This document shows, piece after piece, positions 10,671 through 21,900 of a DNA stretch of 64,000 nt. Each line of letters opens with the position of its first letter. The stretch's first letter is position 1. This stretch comes from Lates calcarifer (taxonomy: Eukaryota; Chordata; Actinopteri; Centropomidae). The stretch spans positions 15,118,763 to 15,182,762 of the forward strand of contig NC_066838.1 of assembly GCF_001640805.2 (NCBI RefSeq), read 5' to 3'. Below the pieces are notes generated by a model. It was given only the letters and a program-made list of their open reading frames with translations. It made no database searches and had not been told where the DNA came from. A program made the translations under genes and the position numbers.

Positions 10671-13491
10671 GTGTTCAATCTACTGCCACAGTGTGAGAGT
10701 AGAAGTGATATTTTAAGGCTGAGATCTTGAGGGATTGCAGTAGGCTTATAGGCTTATTGGATTGCATTAGGTAAGACTATTATTATAAGGTGTCTCTTTT
10801 ATTTTGTCCACCCCCGTACCTTAAGATTTTGTGATATTCCTATGTTATTCCTATAATGTTGTCTATGATATTTGCATGGTCACTGTTTAAATGATCACAG
10901 AAATACTACTAATATTAAAACTATGCCACAGTCAGTTTTACTGTAATAGCTACGATAATGGCACAGATGTACAGTTCTCACCCCCCACCCCCCCAATTCT
11001 CCTCCTCCTCCTCCTCCTCTTCCTCTTTCCTCCATCCAAAAAGGGGAGAAAGGAGGCTGGCTCGTTAACTTTACGGGCTCGACCCCCCCGGAGCTCTCGA
11101 GTCATTTCCTCGGTTTGGACTGAAACGCGCACACACGGTTCCCTGACACGGTTCGCAGTGGCACAGAGAGGCGGAGGAGCTGCGACTGGATGTCAGAGGA
11201 CCACAGGGAGATACTGCCATTACCCTTAAATGTGATGAAAATATAATAGGACATTTCTTTTTTTTCTAAAAAAGAAAAAAGAAAAAAAAAATCTCCAGGA
11301 TAAGCAGACGAGTGAGAAAACACCCTTCAACCTTTTTTTTTTTTTTTTTGGAATTTGGAATTTGGAATTAATTTCTTATCTCCATCCAGAAGGTAGGGGA
11401 GTTGGGTTATTTTATTGTATATGTGATGTTCAACCTTCAAAATGACCTGGGGGCAACTTATTATCTTCTTTAAGGCTGATTTTACTTAGAAAGAGTAAAT
11501 TGTAAAGTTACTGTGATATCTAGAATCTTTTATGCTGCTGGAATATTGTGGTGAAATCAACTGAATTTGACATATAACACACACAAAGTGGCTACAAACT
11601 CTACTTTTACTGCAGATGTGCAGATTTATGTCGTAAACTTTTATTCTTCTGTTAAAGTTGTCACGTTGTTTACACATAGTTTGCACTGTGTTGTCAATTA
11701 TCTATTAAACTTTAGTCTTTTAATTCTGTTTTTTAACCACGCATCGTGTAAGACATTATCCCTATTATCTAACCATTTGATGCAACCTGTTCCATCCTGT
11801 GCAGCATCTGATGCTGTAATTTTTCGATCAGCTCTGACTCCCGGAGTGACACTAGATGGCGCAACGAGTCTCCAAAGACTCAGTTGGGAGCAATCATTAG
11901 GGCACGAGATAATAATTAAGCGAACCTTTCATTTCCGCTCACTTTAACCCGACGTCAATGCGCCTTTATTTTCTCATCAGGCTCTAAATGTAACGCATGG
12001 GCATTTATACAGGGACTTTTACGTCCGTCCCGTGCATCATCATTTAGGCAGAATAATTATAGTGAAACGTGCCAATCAAGTCAACCCGCTCTGGTACACA
12101 GGCCTTCACTACCCTCAAATCCAACCTCTGTATACACACAGTGTTCTGGCTGAAATGTGTTGAGAGAACTGTGGCCTGAGAAACTTTATTTGGCAGGAAG
12201 ATTATACATCTTCAGCTCTTTCCCTCGCTCTGTTTTATTTTGTCACATAATACGATGCAAACAAATACGCAGTCCTTCAAAGAAGTGCTTTCTATCCCTC
12301 TGTGACCCCATTCTGTCTTGTGCTGTTGACTTCACGTCCAGTTATGGTTAACTACCATGTTTGAGCCATTTATACCGGTGTATTTAACTGAGTCACCTTT
12401 CTGTACAAAGACAGAGCAAACAGTGTTAGTCTGACTCTGGAGTCAATGGTCAGACGGTGAAAATGATGGTCTAAATCTGTCTGTTTCCTGACCCTTCTAG
12501 TCTGACTGCCTATTAGCCAGCCTGCGGGTTGACCACCCCTACACCTGCTCGTCTGTCTGCTCTGCCTGTCTGTCCATCCACCTGTCTGTCTGTCTGTCTG
12601 TGTCTGTCTCAACATTCATCTCAATGCTCCTTCCCTGTCTGACTTCAAACCCTCCATTCCTCTGTTCCTCGCCGCGGTCCCTCGCTGATCAGTTTAAGTT
12701 TGATGCCAAATCAGTGGTCGCATTTTTCCCTTACTCTTACGATTTTGAATTCAAGTCCTAGTTAAATTTGTGCTCTGGAAATGTTGTCTGTTGCCACGTT
12801 TTGGACAATAAAAATTTGCTGATTGTTCCATTTTGGTTTTTCAAAAAGCTGCCATTGTTTATGGTCTCTATTCATAGCCCACTTACGACTGGCACAAACT
12901 TTGGAATACTTCACATACTTTCAATGAGGCTCATCTGCCCACAGGCATGGATGCTCAGGTCAGCTGTCCCCCTGCTGTTGGCCTTTTTTTTTTTTTTTTC
13001 TGTTGTCCTGCTTTGCTTTGCCCTCTGTTCTGTTCTGCTCTGGTTAGGCCTCATCTCTGCAGCGTTGAGCAGCTCGCCACCACATCCAAGCTTGGCGGCA
13101 ACAGGGAAGCTGCCAAAAGTTCCTTTTTTTAGGGACAGCAGTCACCAAATTACAGCCACTGGGGCAGTTAACTCCACCCGAACGCTCCTACCGGACCCGC
13201 CTAGCACTAACAGCCTGTGTGTCTGAAGAGTACATGAATTTGGGTTCTGTGTGTGTGTGCGTGTATGTGTGTGTGTGTGTCTGTCTGTCTGCCTTTCTGT
13301 GAGTGCTCACATGTGTGGAGCGAAGGAGACATGGTGTAAGGAAATGAGGGAGGTCAGCAAAATGACCTGATCATTTTGGAGTTTGTACGTCTGATTTTGA
13401 GACTAAAATACATAGATGGTTTACACATGTGTGTGTACATTTGAGAATGTGTTTGGGCCAAGTTGCATTCCAGTAAGGAAACATTTAAGTG

Positions 13492-13815
13492 TTTTTTCTT
13501 TTTTTAGGGGTCAGAGTTTATTGCAGCTTGGATCCTGCTCAGAATAACATGATGGGCTGAGTGGTGGTGGTGGGTGGGGGATTCTCACTGGAGAACAAAC
13601 GAATATCACATTGAACGACTCCAGCCAAAATTAGATTTATCCCCTGCAACACAATACTAGTCCATGTCAAAGATTTTGTGCTCGGTCAGCACCTTGATCA
13701 GCTTGAACCAGTGACGGTAATCGGCACTGAGTGTTGACGTGGCGGCTGCCAATAAACCAGCGTTGTGGTGCCAGCTGGCACTTTTGGTAAGCGCTCTGCC
13801 CCACCTTAACTCTGC
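13492..13815 (-). pseudogene. Probable retrocopy (processed pseudogene fragment) of an unidentified gene
   Basis: On the minus strand an open frame of 52 codons ends at a stop (13657-13659). Its last residues read DYRHWFKLIKVLTEHKIFDMD and look like genuine protein (amphipathic, no repeats). Downstream on that strand there is an AATAAA signal (complement of 13517-13522), and about 12 bases later an A-rich tract (complement of 13492-13505). A poly(A) signal followed by an encoded A tract marks a reverse-transcribed mRNA. Upstream the frame meets a stop (complement of 13816-13818), so the copy looks 5'-truncated or decayed. I do not recognise the parent protein. Alternative: the true last exon of a minus-strand gene with an A-rich downstream sequence; an acceptor-like CAG lies just upstream of the open frame. 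Confidence 0.5.
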
Positions 13816-14868
13816 TCACACAACTGCCAACGCACCCTGAGGAGCTGATGCTCTCCTAAGTATGAATGCACAGATAAAACGAGCCAGCATTCGACGTATC
13901 AATCAATATTATAATGGATTTCTTCACCTCAAAGCTTCACCACTCGTTCATGTCTGTGCCAAAGGGTTCAACGTCCGCCGACGACTCAGACAAGAACGGC
14001 AGCTGTGAATAAAAAGGGCGGTTGTAAAAACGGGGGTTGTGTGCTCATAAAATTTGATGATTTTACAGTCGTGCAAATTAAAACTTTCTCCACTGACCCA
14101 GACAGAAAAGGTGGCAGCGGTTCATGAGAGGAAGAAAGAAAGAGAGAAAACAGAGGTTGTGTGAGACTAGGTGGGAGGTAACAGTGATTGCCTTTCTCTC
14201 AGCTGTGGTCATGGGAGAACAAACACTGTGTGTTGTATCGCGAGGAGATGATTGTTCTTGGCAGCACACGGAGCATATAGCTTAAATATATGTTTGTTTA
14301 GCTTGACAAGGGCAAAGGGCTGCCTTGTGGGAACTGGCGTCACATCAAAGTAATTGTGGTCGATGTGAGGCCTGACAAGTACCCAGCGCTTGATGGATAG
14401 TGCATATAGGAAATGTAAAGCTAATCTCAGACGCCCAGTGTGGGAAACTCAAACAGATGATGCACTTGTAGGGTGTGTTGGGGCCTTCACCAACACTGCT
14501 GCTTTTTTATTATGACTTGATATCTATCCACCTATACATGCATTTCTGAATCCCCTCTTCTAACTTCTCTGCTGCTCTGTCTTTCCCTAATCCTATCTTC
14601 AAGTTTTTAATCCAACAGTAAACCACTGGAATTCTTCCTTTCATAAAAGTGTCTGTCTTCTGTTGCCTGTTTAGACAGCTTTAACCACATTTAGAGGTTC
14701 AGACAGTCATATTATGTGTGTGTGTGTGTTTGTGTGCGCATACTGGGCATGAGCTGACACACCTTTGACTCTGAGGGGGATTTCCTCCTGTTCTTTCTCC
14801 CCTGTTTAACTGAGGGGAAATAATCACTGCTGTAGAGGAGAGAGAATGCTTCATCTGATTAAGTGCCA
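13816..14868. other. Non-coding DNA upstream of bgn
   Basis: No coding exon or known repeat is recognised in this stretch. Confidence 0.5.
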
Positions 14869-15207
14869 AGACCACATGGCCAAAAGTATGCAGACACATG
14901 AACGTTACACCCAGGTGCGATACCTGAACATGTCGCTTCGATACAGTGGGGTTTCTGTGCTGCTGTAACAGTTTCAGCTCTTCTAAAAAAAAAGAAAAAA
15001 AGAAAAGGCTTTTTGCATGATTTTTTGAGCCTGGCTGCAGGGATTTGTTCCCATTTGAGAGCACTAGCAAGGTCAGACACTGATGCTGAGTGATAAAGCT
15101 GGGCTTGGAGGTGCTAGATACTTTAGTGAGACGCCCTGAAAAACAGCCCCAGATCCAAAAAAATGTTTGTTCACAGGGGTGTCCACATACTTCTGGGCCA
15201 TATAGTG
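14869..15207. mobile_element. Internally deleted inverted-repeat DNA transposon relic
   Basis: The left end contains CATGGCCAAAAGTATGCAGA. The right end, reverse-complemented, reads CACTATATGGCCCAGAAGTA. The two are imperfect terminal inverted repeats of about 28 bp. The TIR sequence (TATGGCCAAAAGTATGTGGAC-like) and the interior at 15041-15105 (TTTGTTCCCATTTGAGAGCA, then GGTCAGACACTGATG) are familiar from a widespread fish DNA-transposon family, recalled from memory. At about 340 bp it lacks a transposase, so it is a deletion derivative. A mixed A/G insertion (14985-15006) interrupts it. Confidence 0.7.
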
Positions 15208-18200
15208 CAGTAGAGATGTTGCCGCCAAGACAGTACTGCTTTGCTGTACCTGTGATACAGGTGTTTACACTCCCCTGCATCTTTAGCAGCTTAATCGCCC
15301 ACATCCTTCCCACCTTAACACAACTCCCACTCTTTCTTTCTGTCTGTCTGCCTCATAATTGTCATTCTGCTCCTCTTTTATGTTTTCCATTCTTTTGTCT
15401 GCCCCCCCCTCCAAACAAACAGTAAGCGAGACAGGAATAGCCATCCATCCATCCATTAAACCACTCTTGGCCTTTGGATGGGAGGAGAGGGCAACAGCAA
15501 TTAAGATTGAAGCCTCTGGTTTGTTTACGTCTCAGATCGGATGTTCACTATTTAACTGGAGGGAGGGGAGAGGAGAGGAATTCATGCACACACAAGGGCT
15601 GGATAAAAGTGGTTATTACCGCCAGAGACGCTGCTTGATTGTGGGATATAGTTTAGTCTTATCGTCATGTTGTGTTTATAGTAGCCTTACGTGTCATTCC
15701 CGGATGATAATAGACTGTTCCTGTTCCGGTCTCCCTCCCCCCTTCCTCCTCCCTCAGCCATCATTCTCAACACCTCTGTCTGCGAACCTCCATCCGCTAC
15801 CGCATCTCTACCAATGGCAGACAAATCATCGGTTGGACCGGTGAAAAATGTCTCCACAGATTAGAGCATGGGTGTCACATTTTTAGATTTACAGTATATA
15901 CTTGTCCTACCTCCCGTAATGTTGCACGGCACAAGTTGCAGAAATTGTAGGTGCATAAATAAGTCTGGTGTCTTTCTGTGCACGTTCCAGCTCTTTTGTG
16001 TGTTGCGTGTCATTGTGTGATGCTGACTATATATGCCCTAGCTGTGTCCTTTTGGCTGCATTCTTCTGGCCAAACCAAGGCCAGTGGGGTTTTTATTTTC
16101 TGCAAAATGGTATAATTTGGCAGCTATTTTTATTGCAGGGAGCAGACTGCAGGGGCCAGTTATTCATTCTTCCAGGCCAGGTCCACATTATGCACTGACT
16201 CTTTGTTTCACAGATTTTGATGTCCCTGAATATGTTTTTTTTCTTTGAGTAGGGTGAAAATGATTCAGAGTTACAGAGGATTGCATGAGCATCTTTAAAG
16301 TGCAACAGCCAGAGACTGAAAATATATAATTTTCTCATTCACTGGATGTCACATATAGTTCAGAGCTTAAAGCTAAAATGTGTTTATAAGTGAGGCTGTG
16401 AATGTGGTCAGTAAGTGGTGAAACTGAGTTGATAAGCATGTGTTGTTAATTCATCACCCACACGCTTTTGATGCATCACTCTGACCACATTCTTGGTTTT
16501 CTTTGTGGGGTGTTTTTTTTTTTCAGTGTCTATTTTTGTAATCAGTATCAGATTAGAGATCTTTTTTTTTTTTTTTTTTCGAAATGTGGAATGAAAAGCA
16601 TTTCCCCGAGGTTAAAAAGGCTTGAAGCCCATCACAAGCATTATTATTGTGGTCTTGCTTTTAGGCCACTCAAAGTTCTTGTGAACACTCTGTGCTACTG
16701 TAAATATCCTGGGATGTTAAGTGAAATAGGCAGGGCAAAATGTTTGAACTGTGTCATGTTCAGTAGAAGAACATGACAGAGACTCTGGTAGATAAACTGG
16801 CCTTCAGCCTGTTCTTTTCTTGCTCTTTTGAGTTATCACTCCTTTATTTTTCATTCATTAGTCCCTTGTTCCTGACAATGCCGTCAGCCAAACTTCGCTT
16901 CCAATGAAAACCCAGATCATGTTGTGACAGATCCTTTAACTTCTCTGGAAATTATGCTAACCATTGGCATCAAGCTGGAGATCAGAGAAGGAATTAACAC
17001 AACAAGGTCAGAGATTATGGGGTTTTAGGTCACCCCATGGTCCAGTGTAGGACTGGGCTTTACTTCATAGGATTAGCTTCAGGCTAAGGGTCATGATTTC
17101 CCGCTGTAGGGATCAGTTGGCCTGGTAATAATTTGTTTTTCTAGGAATTAGATTTTAGATTTAAGGGGAGCGCTGTAGTGTTAGTTAGGTCAGGGCAGGC
17201 AGAATAAAGCTAGCAAACAAACACACACACACACACACACACATGCTCACAGGTCTGGTGACCTCAATTAGCAGCATGTGTGTGTGTGTGTGTGTGTGAG
17301 CATCCACACAGCCAATGACATCATGGAGTCTGTGTTTCATGACATGCACATACACTCAAACACGTGTACATGCACACACGCACGCACACGTTTGCACTTG
17401 GTCTCGCACACCCAGTTTTCCCCTCTAAATGAATGGTGGCTTTGTTTGACTCTTTCGGCTGCAGGAATAAAGTTTTCCACCGCTGAGGTGATGTCCTCTG
17501 CACTATCTGATTGGCCAGCGAGAAGAGACTTACCCTCCTGGGAATCGACTCGGTGTGCAGGAAGCATACAGTGACATTTTGTCAGTGTGGTTTTAAGTGA
17601 CTTTCTTTCCCAGAGTCGATTCCTGGCAGGTCTACCAGGGGGAATGAGTGCATTTCTACCCACCAGCCTTCAGCTCCTGGTCTGCCCGTTAGGTGTGGCG
17701 TAAACACAAGGGCTTTGTAATTAAGGACAGCCAGACCATTTCATAATATTTAATATTTAATGTCTGTTTATCACTGACTGCTATCTGCAGCCTATGTTTC
17801 AATTAATTTGTAGCTCTCACGCATTTTGCCGGGTTAACTTGTTAGAGGGGTTGTGGTTATTTTTCATTTGGGCCTCTGTTGATGCTGCCACCACACACAG
17901 GCACACACACATACGTACACACACACCACTTCTTGCCCTCTGTGCATTGTGTACCAACTCTGTTGTCTCCATGTTCCCATTAAATACAGTGCCCAGAGCA
18001 GACTACACAGGGCAGCATCATTATTTGCCCTGAAAATACTGAAAGTACTTATATGCTGGAATAACTCGACCTGCCCCAGGTTTTTTGTGTCTCTCAGTTT
18101 TTTGATGACTTAGGTATTTAGAGAGGCACAATTCAAGCACAATATAAACCAAAAAATAATTAAGTAACAATGCCAGAAGCATCTAAGCTGATAGTTGACA

Positions 18201-18674
18201 TAGTAGAACAAATTTCCTGACCTATTTTCTGTTAATACAGTAACCAAAAATCAGATGACACACAGTGAACTTTTGGGTCCCCCAGGGATCTGGGGCTCCC
18301 AGGAGTCTGGGGCAGTCATCTGCTCTGTCCAGTCAGTAATCCAGCCATGGTCATGCAATTTTTCTTTCTTTTTTTCTCTCATTTTACAACATCCCATGTG
18401 CATAATCCTCTCTATCCTTACTGATATAAACGAAGTGGACGAAATATTAGTATAATGCAATGTAATTTAACAGCACTACATTTTACAGCCCCCAAACAGC
18501 TGATTCAACACCTCTCTCATTTAAACATTACTTTTAGTAATTCTGGATGTATTACAGGGCTATGTTAGCCCGCATTCATTTTAGCCAGGTGTACCTGAAA
18601 AACAGGCAACTGAGTGTGCACATTGATGCTCAATAAAACTGACACTACTTTCCCTTCTTCGTCTGTTTTCTCAG
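15208..18674. other. Non-coding DNA 5' of the bgn start exon
   Basis: Probably contains bgn promoter and/or 5'-UTR intron, since in tetrapods the biglycan start codon lies in exon 2. No first exon can be placed with confidence. It holds CA/TG repeats at 17220-17242 and 17278-17300, a T run at 16561-16580, and a pair of imperfect 17-bp direct copies near 18281-18314. Confidence 0.45.
17220..17300. repeat. Paired (CA)n and (TG)n microsatellites
   Basis: A CA repeat at 17220-17242 and a TG repeat at about 17278-17300 are complementary and separated by about 35 bp, so they could pair as a hairpin. Confidence 0.85.
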
Positions 18675-18947
18675 GTGTGCTTGTTAAAAAAAAAAAAATG
18701 TTGCCACATTGCTCCCTCCTGCTGTTGCTGTGCGTGGCCCGGCTGTTCTCCCCCTCCTCTGCCCTGCCCTTCGAGCAGAAGGGCTTCTGGGATTTCGCCA
18801 TGGACAGCATGGACAGCGGCGGGATGATGACGATGATGAGGGACGAGGAAGAAGGCTCAGCCGTCGAGGAGGTCCTGCCCCCTGACATACACATGTGCCC
18901 CTTCGGTTGTCACTGTCGCCTCCGGGTCGTCCAGTGCTCTGACCTCG
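18675..18947 (+). CDS. bgn: bgn exon with start codon (residues 1-83)
   Basis: Acceptor TTCTCAG ends at 18674 and donor GTCAGT starts at 18948. ATG at 18698 is preceded by a run of 12 A residues, giving A at -3. Upstream in-frame codons exist without a stop within the exon, but the signal peptide and family alignment fix this ATG. Encodes the signal peptide, propeptide and Cys cluster. Confidence 0.93.
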
Positions 18948-21900
18948 GTCAGTGAGAGTGTGCGTGTGTGCGAGACAGAAAAACAACAGAGATGCATGTT
19001 TATGCGATGCTTTGTCATCATTTCTCAGCATTTGAGTGTGGCATGAGGCTCAGAGGGGAAAACAAATGGGTTGAATGACAGAGTGAGTGAGCATGACCCA
19101 AGCCTTGCATGACTTCCATAGCTCCAGAGAATAAAGCTCCCCCACCTTCCTCTAGTGTATTAGCTAAGGGAGGGATTTCTCCCTCACGATAATGCTGGTG
19201 TGTTTTCACAAGGGAAGGCATCTCTTTGAGGGATTTTGTGTTCCAGACTTTGTGTGTAGATACTGGGTGGGAGAGGAAGAGAGAAACAGTTCCAGCAGAA
19301 AAGCAGCAGAAAACACTGAGTCAAGAGAAGGGGGGAGGAAGAGAGAGAAAACAAGAAAGACGAAAACGGGATCAAGAGCCAGAGAAAGGCAGAGAAGAGA
19401 GGCGACAGTGCATGACAAAAAAGGGACACTTTGATGGGAGGAGATGAATAGTTTCATTTTTTTTATCATTTCCTACTGTCTTTAAATAAGGAGCTGCTTC
19501 ATGTTGTTTTTGGGACATGGACGAGATGTTTAATGGAAACCCAAAACAGGAGGGGAGGGTGGGAGGAAGCGTGAGTTATAGTTTAAAGGAGATTTAAAGA
19601 TAGAAGAGTGGGTCATATATGTAGGATAATATTTAGCATTATAATACAAAAATATTTCAGACAAATCAACAAAACTTTCCATGATGCTTTTACAGTCTGT
19701 CTGTGACTTAATTTTAGTCATGTTTCCATATAAAGATACACTACAATTTCCTGACTGTAGATATTATAAGAGCATGTTCTTGTGTCTATTCTTACGGGAA
19801 GAAACTTAATTCAGTCTTATTTATGGATATAAAGATTCCTCACATTATACTGGCTATATAACTCTAATAAGCTGTCTGTGTTTAGACATAATGGTTTTGT
19901 CGAATCATCATTTTACTAGCTCTCTATATATTTACTGTCCCTGGTCTTTCTGCAGCGGGTAAATGTGGAAGCGTATAATTTCCGAGATGTCAAGTGCTTA
20001 TTTAGAACAGATGTATTTTGGCGGTGGCGTCTGTCTCCTCTCAGCGTGCATCCCAGAGTGATGTCGGGTATTTGTGTTGAGGGGCGCTGGGGTTTAAGAG
20101 GGTGCTAGTTTTGTCAGTTTGCGGTGGAGGCTTTGAGATTTGTGGCAGATACGGAGCGAGGAGCTGTGGTTTTGGTGGGTTTTTGGAGGGGTTTAAGGGA
20201 TTTGGTTAATCAGGGTTTTGGTGAAAGTTTTTTTTTTTTTCAGGTTTGTTTATTATGTCTGTTAAATTTGATGCAGGCGTACAAATTCACAGGTTTCCAG
20301 CTGGCAGGATGCATGTTGAAAAAGCTGTACATGTTGACCAGAAGGTAAATATTTCCTGCTACACAAATCCACCTGGTAACATTTTGCACCTTTGGAGTCA
20401 TGTTGCCCTCACAGCAGCTGTAATAACTTCATTACAGTAAAGAAAAAAAAAAGTAAATCCTAGCGACAGAGTCTGGTTTATAATTCAAACTGTATTTTAG
20501 GCCTGAAACTTGATCTTTCACCCACAGCTAATGAACTGATCTCGCTGTTTAATTTCTTGGATGAGTCTACATCATAAAAACCCCACGCCTCTTCAGCCAC
20601 TGCTCCAGATCTGTCAGCACTGCGTGGATGTGGTTTGAACAGAATGTCAGAGGGAACTGCTGAGGGTTTGATCCTGTGTGGTGACATGGAGGGTGTGGCG
20701 CAGTACAGCCAAAGCCATATATCTAAACTTAACTCTCAATGGACAGCTCTGGGTAGAGTCATGCGGGTCAGATGTGGTCGGTGGCAGACTGGATCCCAGT
20801 GGGACAGCTGGCTCTCTCTTTCTCTCTCTCTCTCTCTCTTTCTCCAGTAGGCCCTCGGTTGCATCATGGTCGTGGTCCAGATGAGGTCGGGGATCCGCTT
20901 ACCAGTGGCTTGTCTGTGCCACTGACCACATCTGATACACATGTCCACGTGGCTACTGTGATGTGGTCTTGTTAATGACCACTGGTTGCCATGTTTGTGC
21001 GGGTGCTGAGTCATTTTTCCAGAATGATCCCTGAATGGAATAACGCAGGTGTATTTCTGAACGCCATCCACTTGTTGTAACCCATTCTTAGCCTGAATGA
21101 ATTTATTGCTCGGTAAACAATATTCATAAACAACCCTAACCATAACAGCTCTTGGTGTTTACGCCTGCCGCTGATGTTTGCCTCAAACTTTCACAACTTC
21201 TTCATGACTTCTCAGCAGGTGTTTTCTGTCACAAAGAAACCAAAATTAAGACACTTATGTTCCCGAGTAAAATCGCAGCTCCACCACTCACACATTAACA
21301 CACACAGCTTGTATTTCTCTGTTTGTATGTGTCTGGGTTGTGCCTGTCTCCCTTTTATTTGATGTGTGATTTCGCTGAAGGTATTTAAGTCACATCCTTT
21401 GTGACTTCTGTCAAATGGAAACCAGATGGAAAACATCTGGTGTCCCCATCTGGTGTTAGGGGAATTTGTGTTTCTGTGTGTGAGAGAGCGTGTGTGCGTG
21501 TACTTGTCTTTGTCAGTGACAAACCAGTAATGTTAGTCTTGCTTTGACGTCTTGTGTGTGACCTCCACGGTTGTGTGTATGTCCACCTCTCATTAAAATA
21601 ATAGACGAGGAGCCCCAAAGTGCTCATTTGCGATCGTGTGGGAGTGTGACTGGTTTAATTTTTAGGCCTGATGGAGGTTTTAAAACACACACTGACTATT
21701 TATTTTCCCAAGTCTGTGTCTGACTAAGATATCCTAAGAGTTTGCCCACTGAAAACAAACTGCTTTTTAGGGTGCCGACTCACAGTCGCCCGTGGAAGCA
21801 TTTAATGGAGTATAAATCCCTTCTGTGTTTTTATTGGTCCTGTCTTCAGGTCTGACTGAGGTGCCAAAGAATATTCCTCCAGACACCAAGTTCCTGGACC

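Larger units (their letters stand above)
5837..13491. other. Intergenic DNA between the ECM2-like gene and the retrocopy/bgn region
   Basis: No coding exon is recognised. The stretch contains the microsatellites listed separately, an A run at 8493-8511, a T run at 11331-11350, a CpG-containing patch around 11066-11220 that could be a promoter or non-coding exon, and a hairpin at 10632-10670. Open frames up to 165 codons (9352-9849, minus) run through GA repeats or low-complexity sequence and are not supported as genes. Confidence 0.55.

Noticed and set aside
10605..10676. microRNA gene
   Set aside because: The stem is only 13 bp perfect with weak extension and a 13-base loop, which is insufficient for a precursor call.
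14699..15313. 204-codon open frame on the minus strand
   Set aside because: It runs straight through the inverted-repeat transposon relic, a mixed A/G insertion and a TG repeat, with no protein family features.
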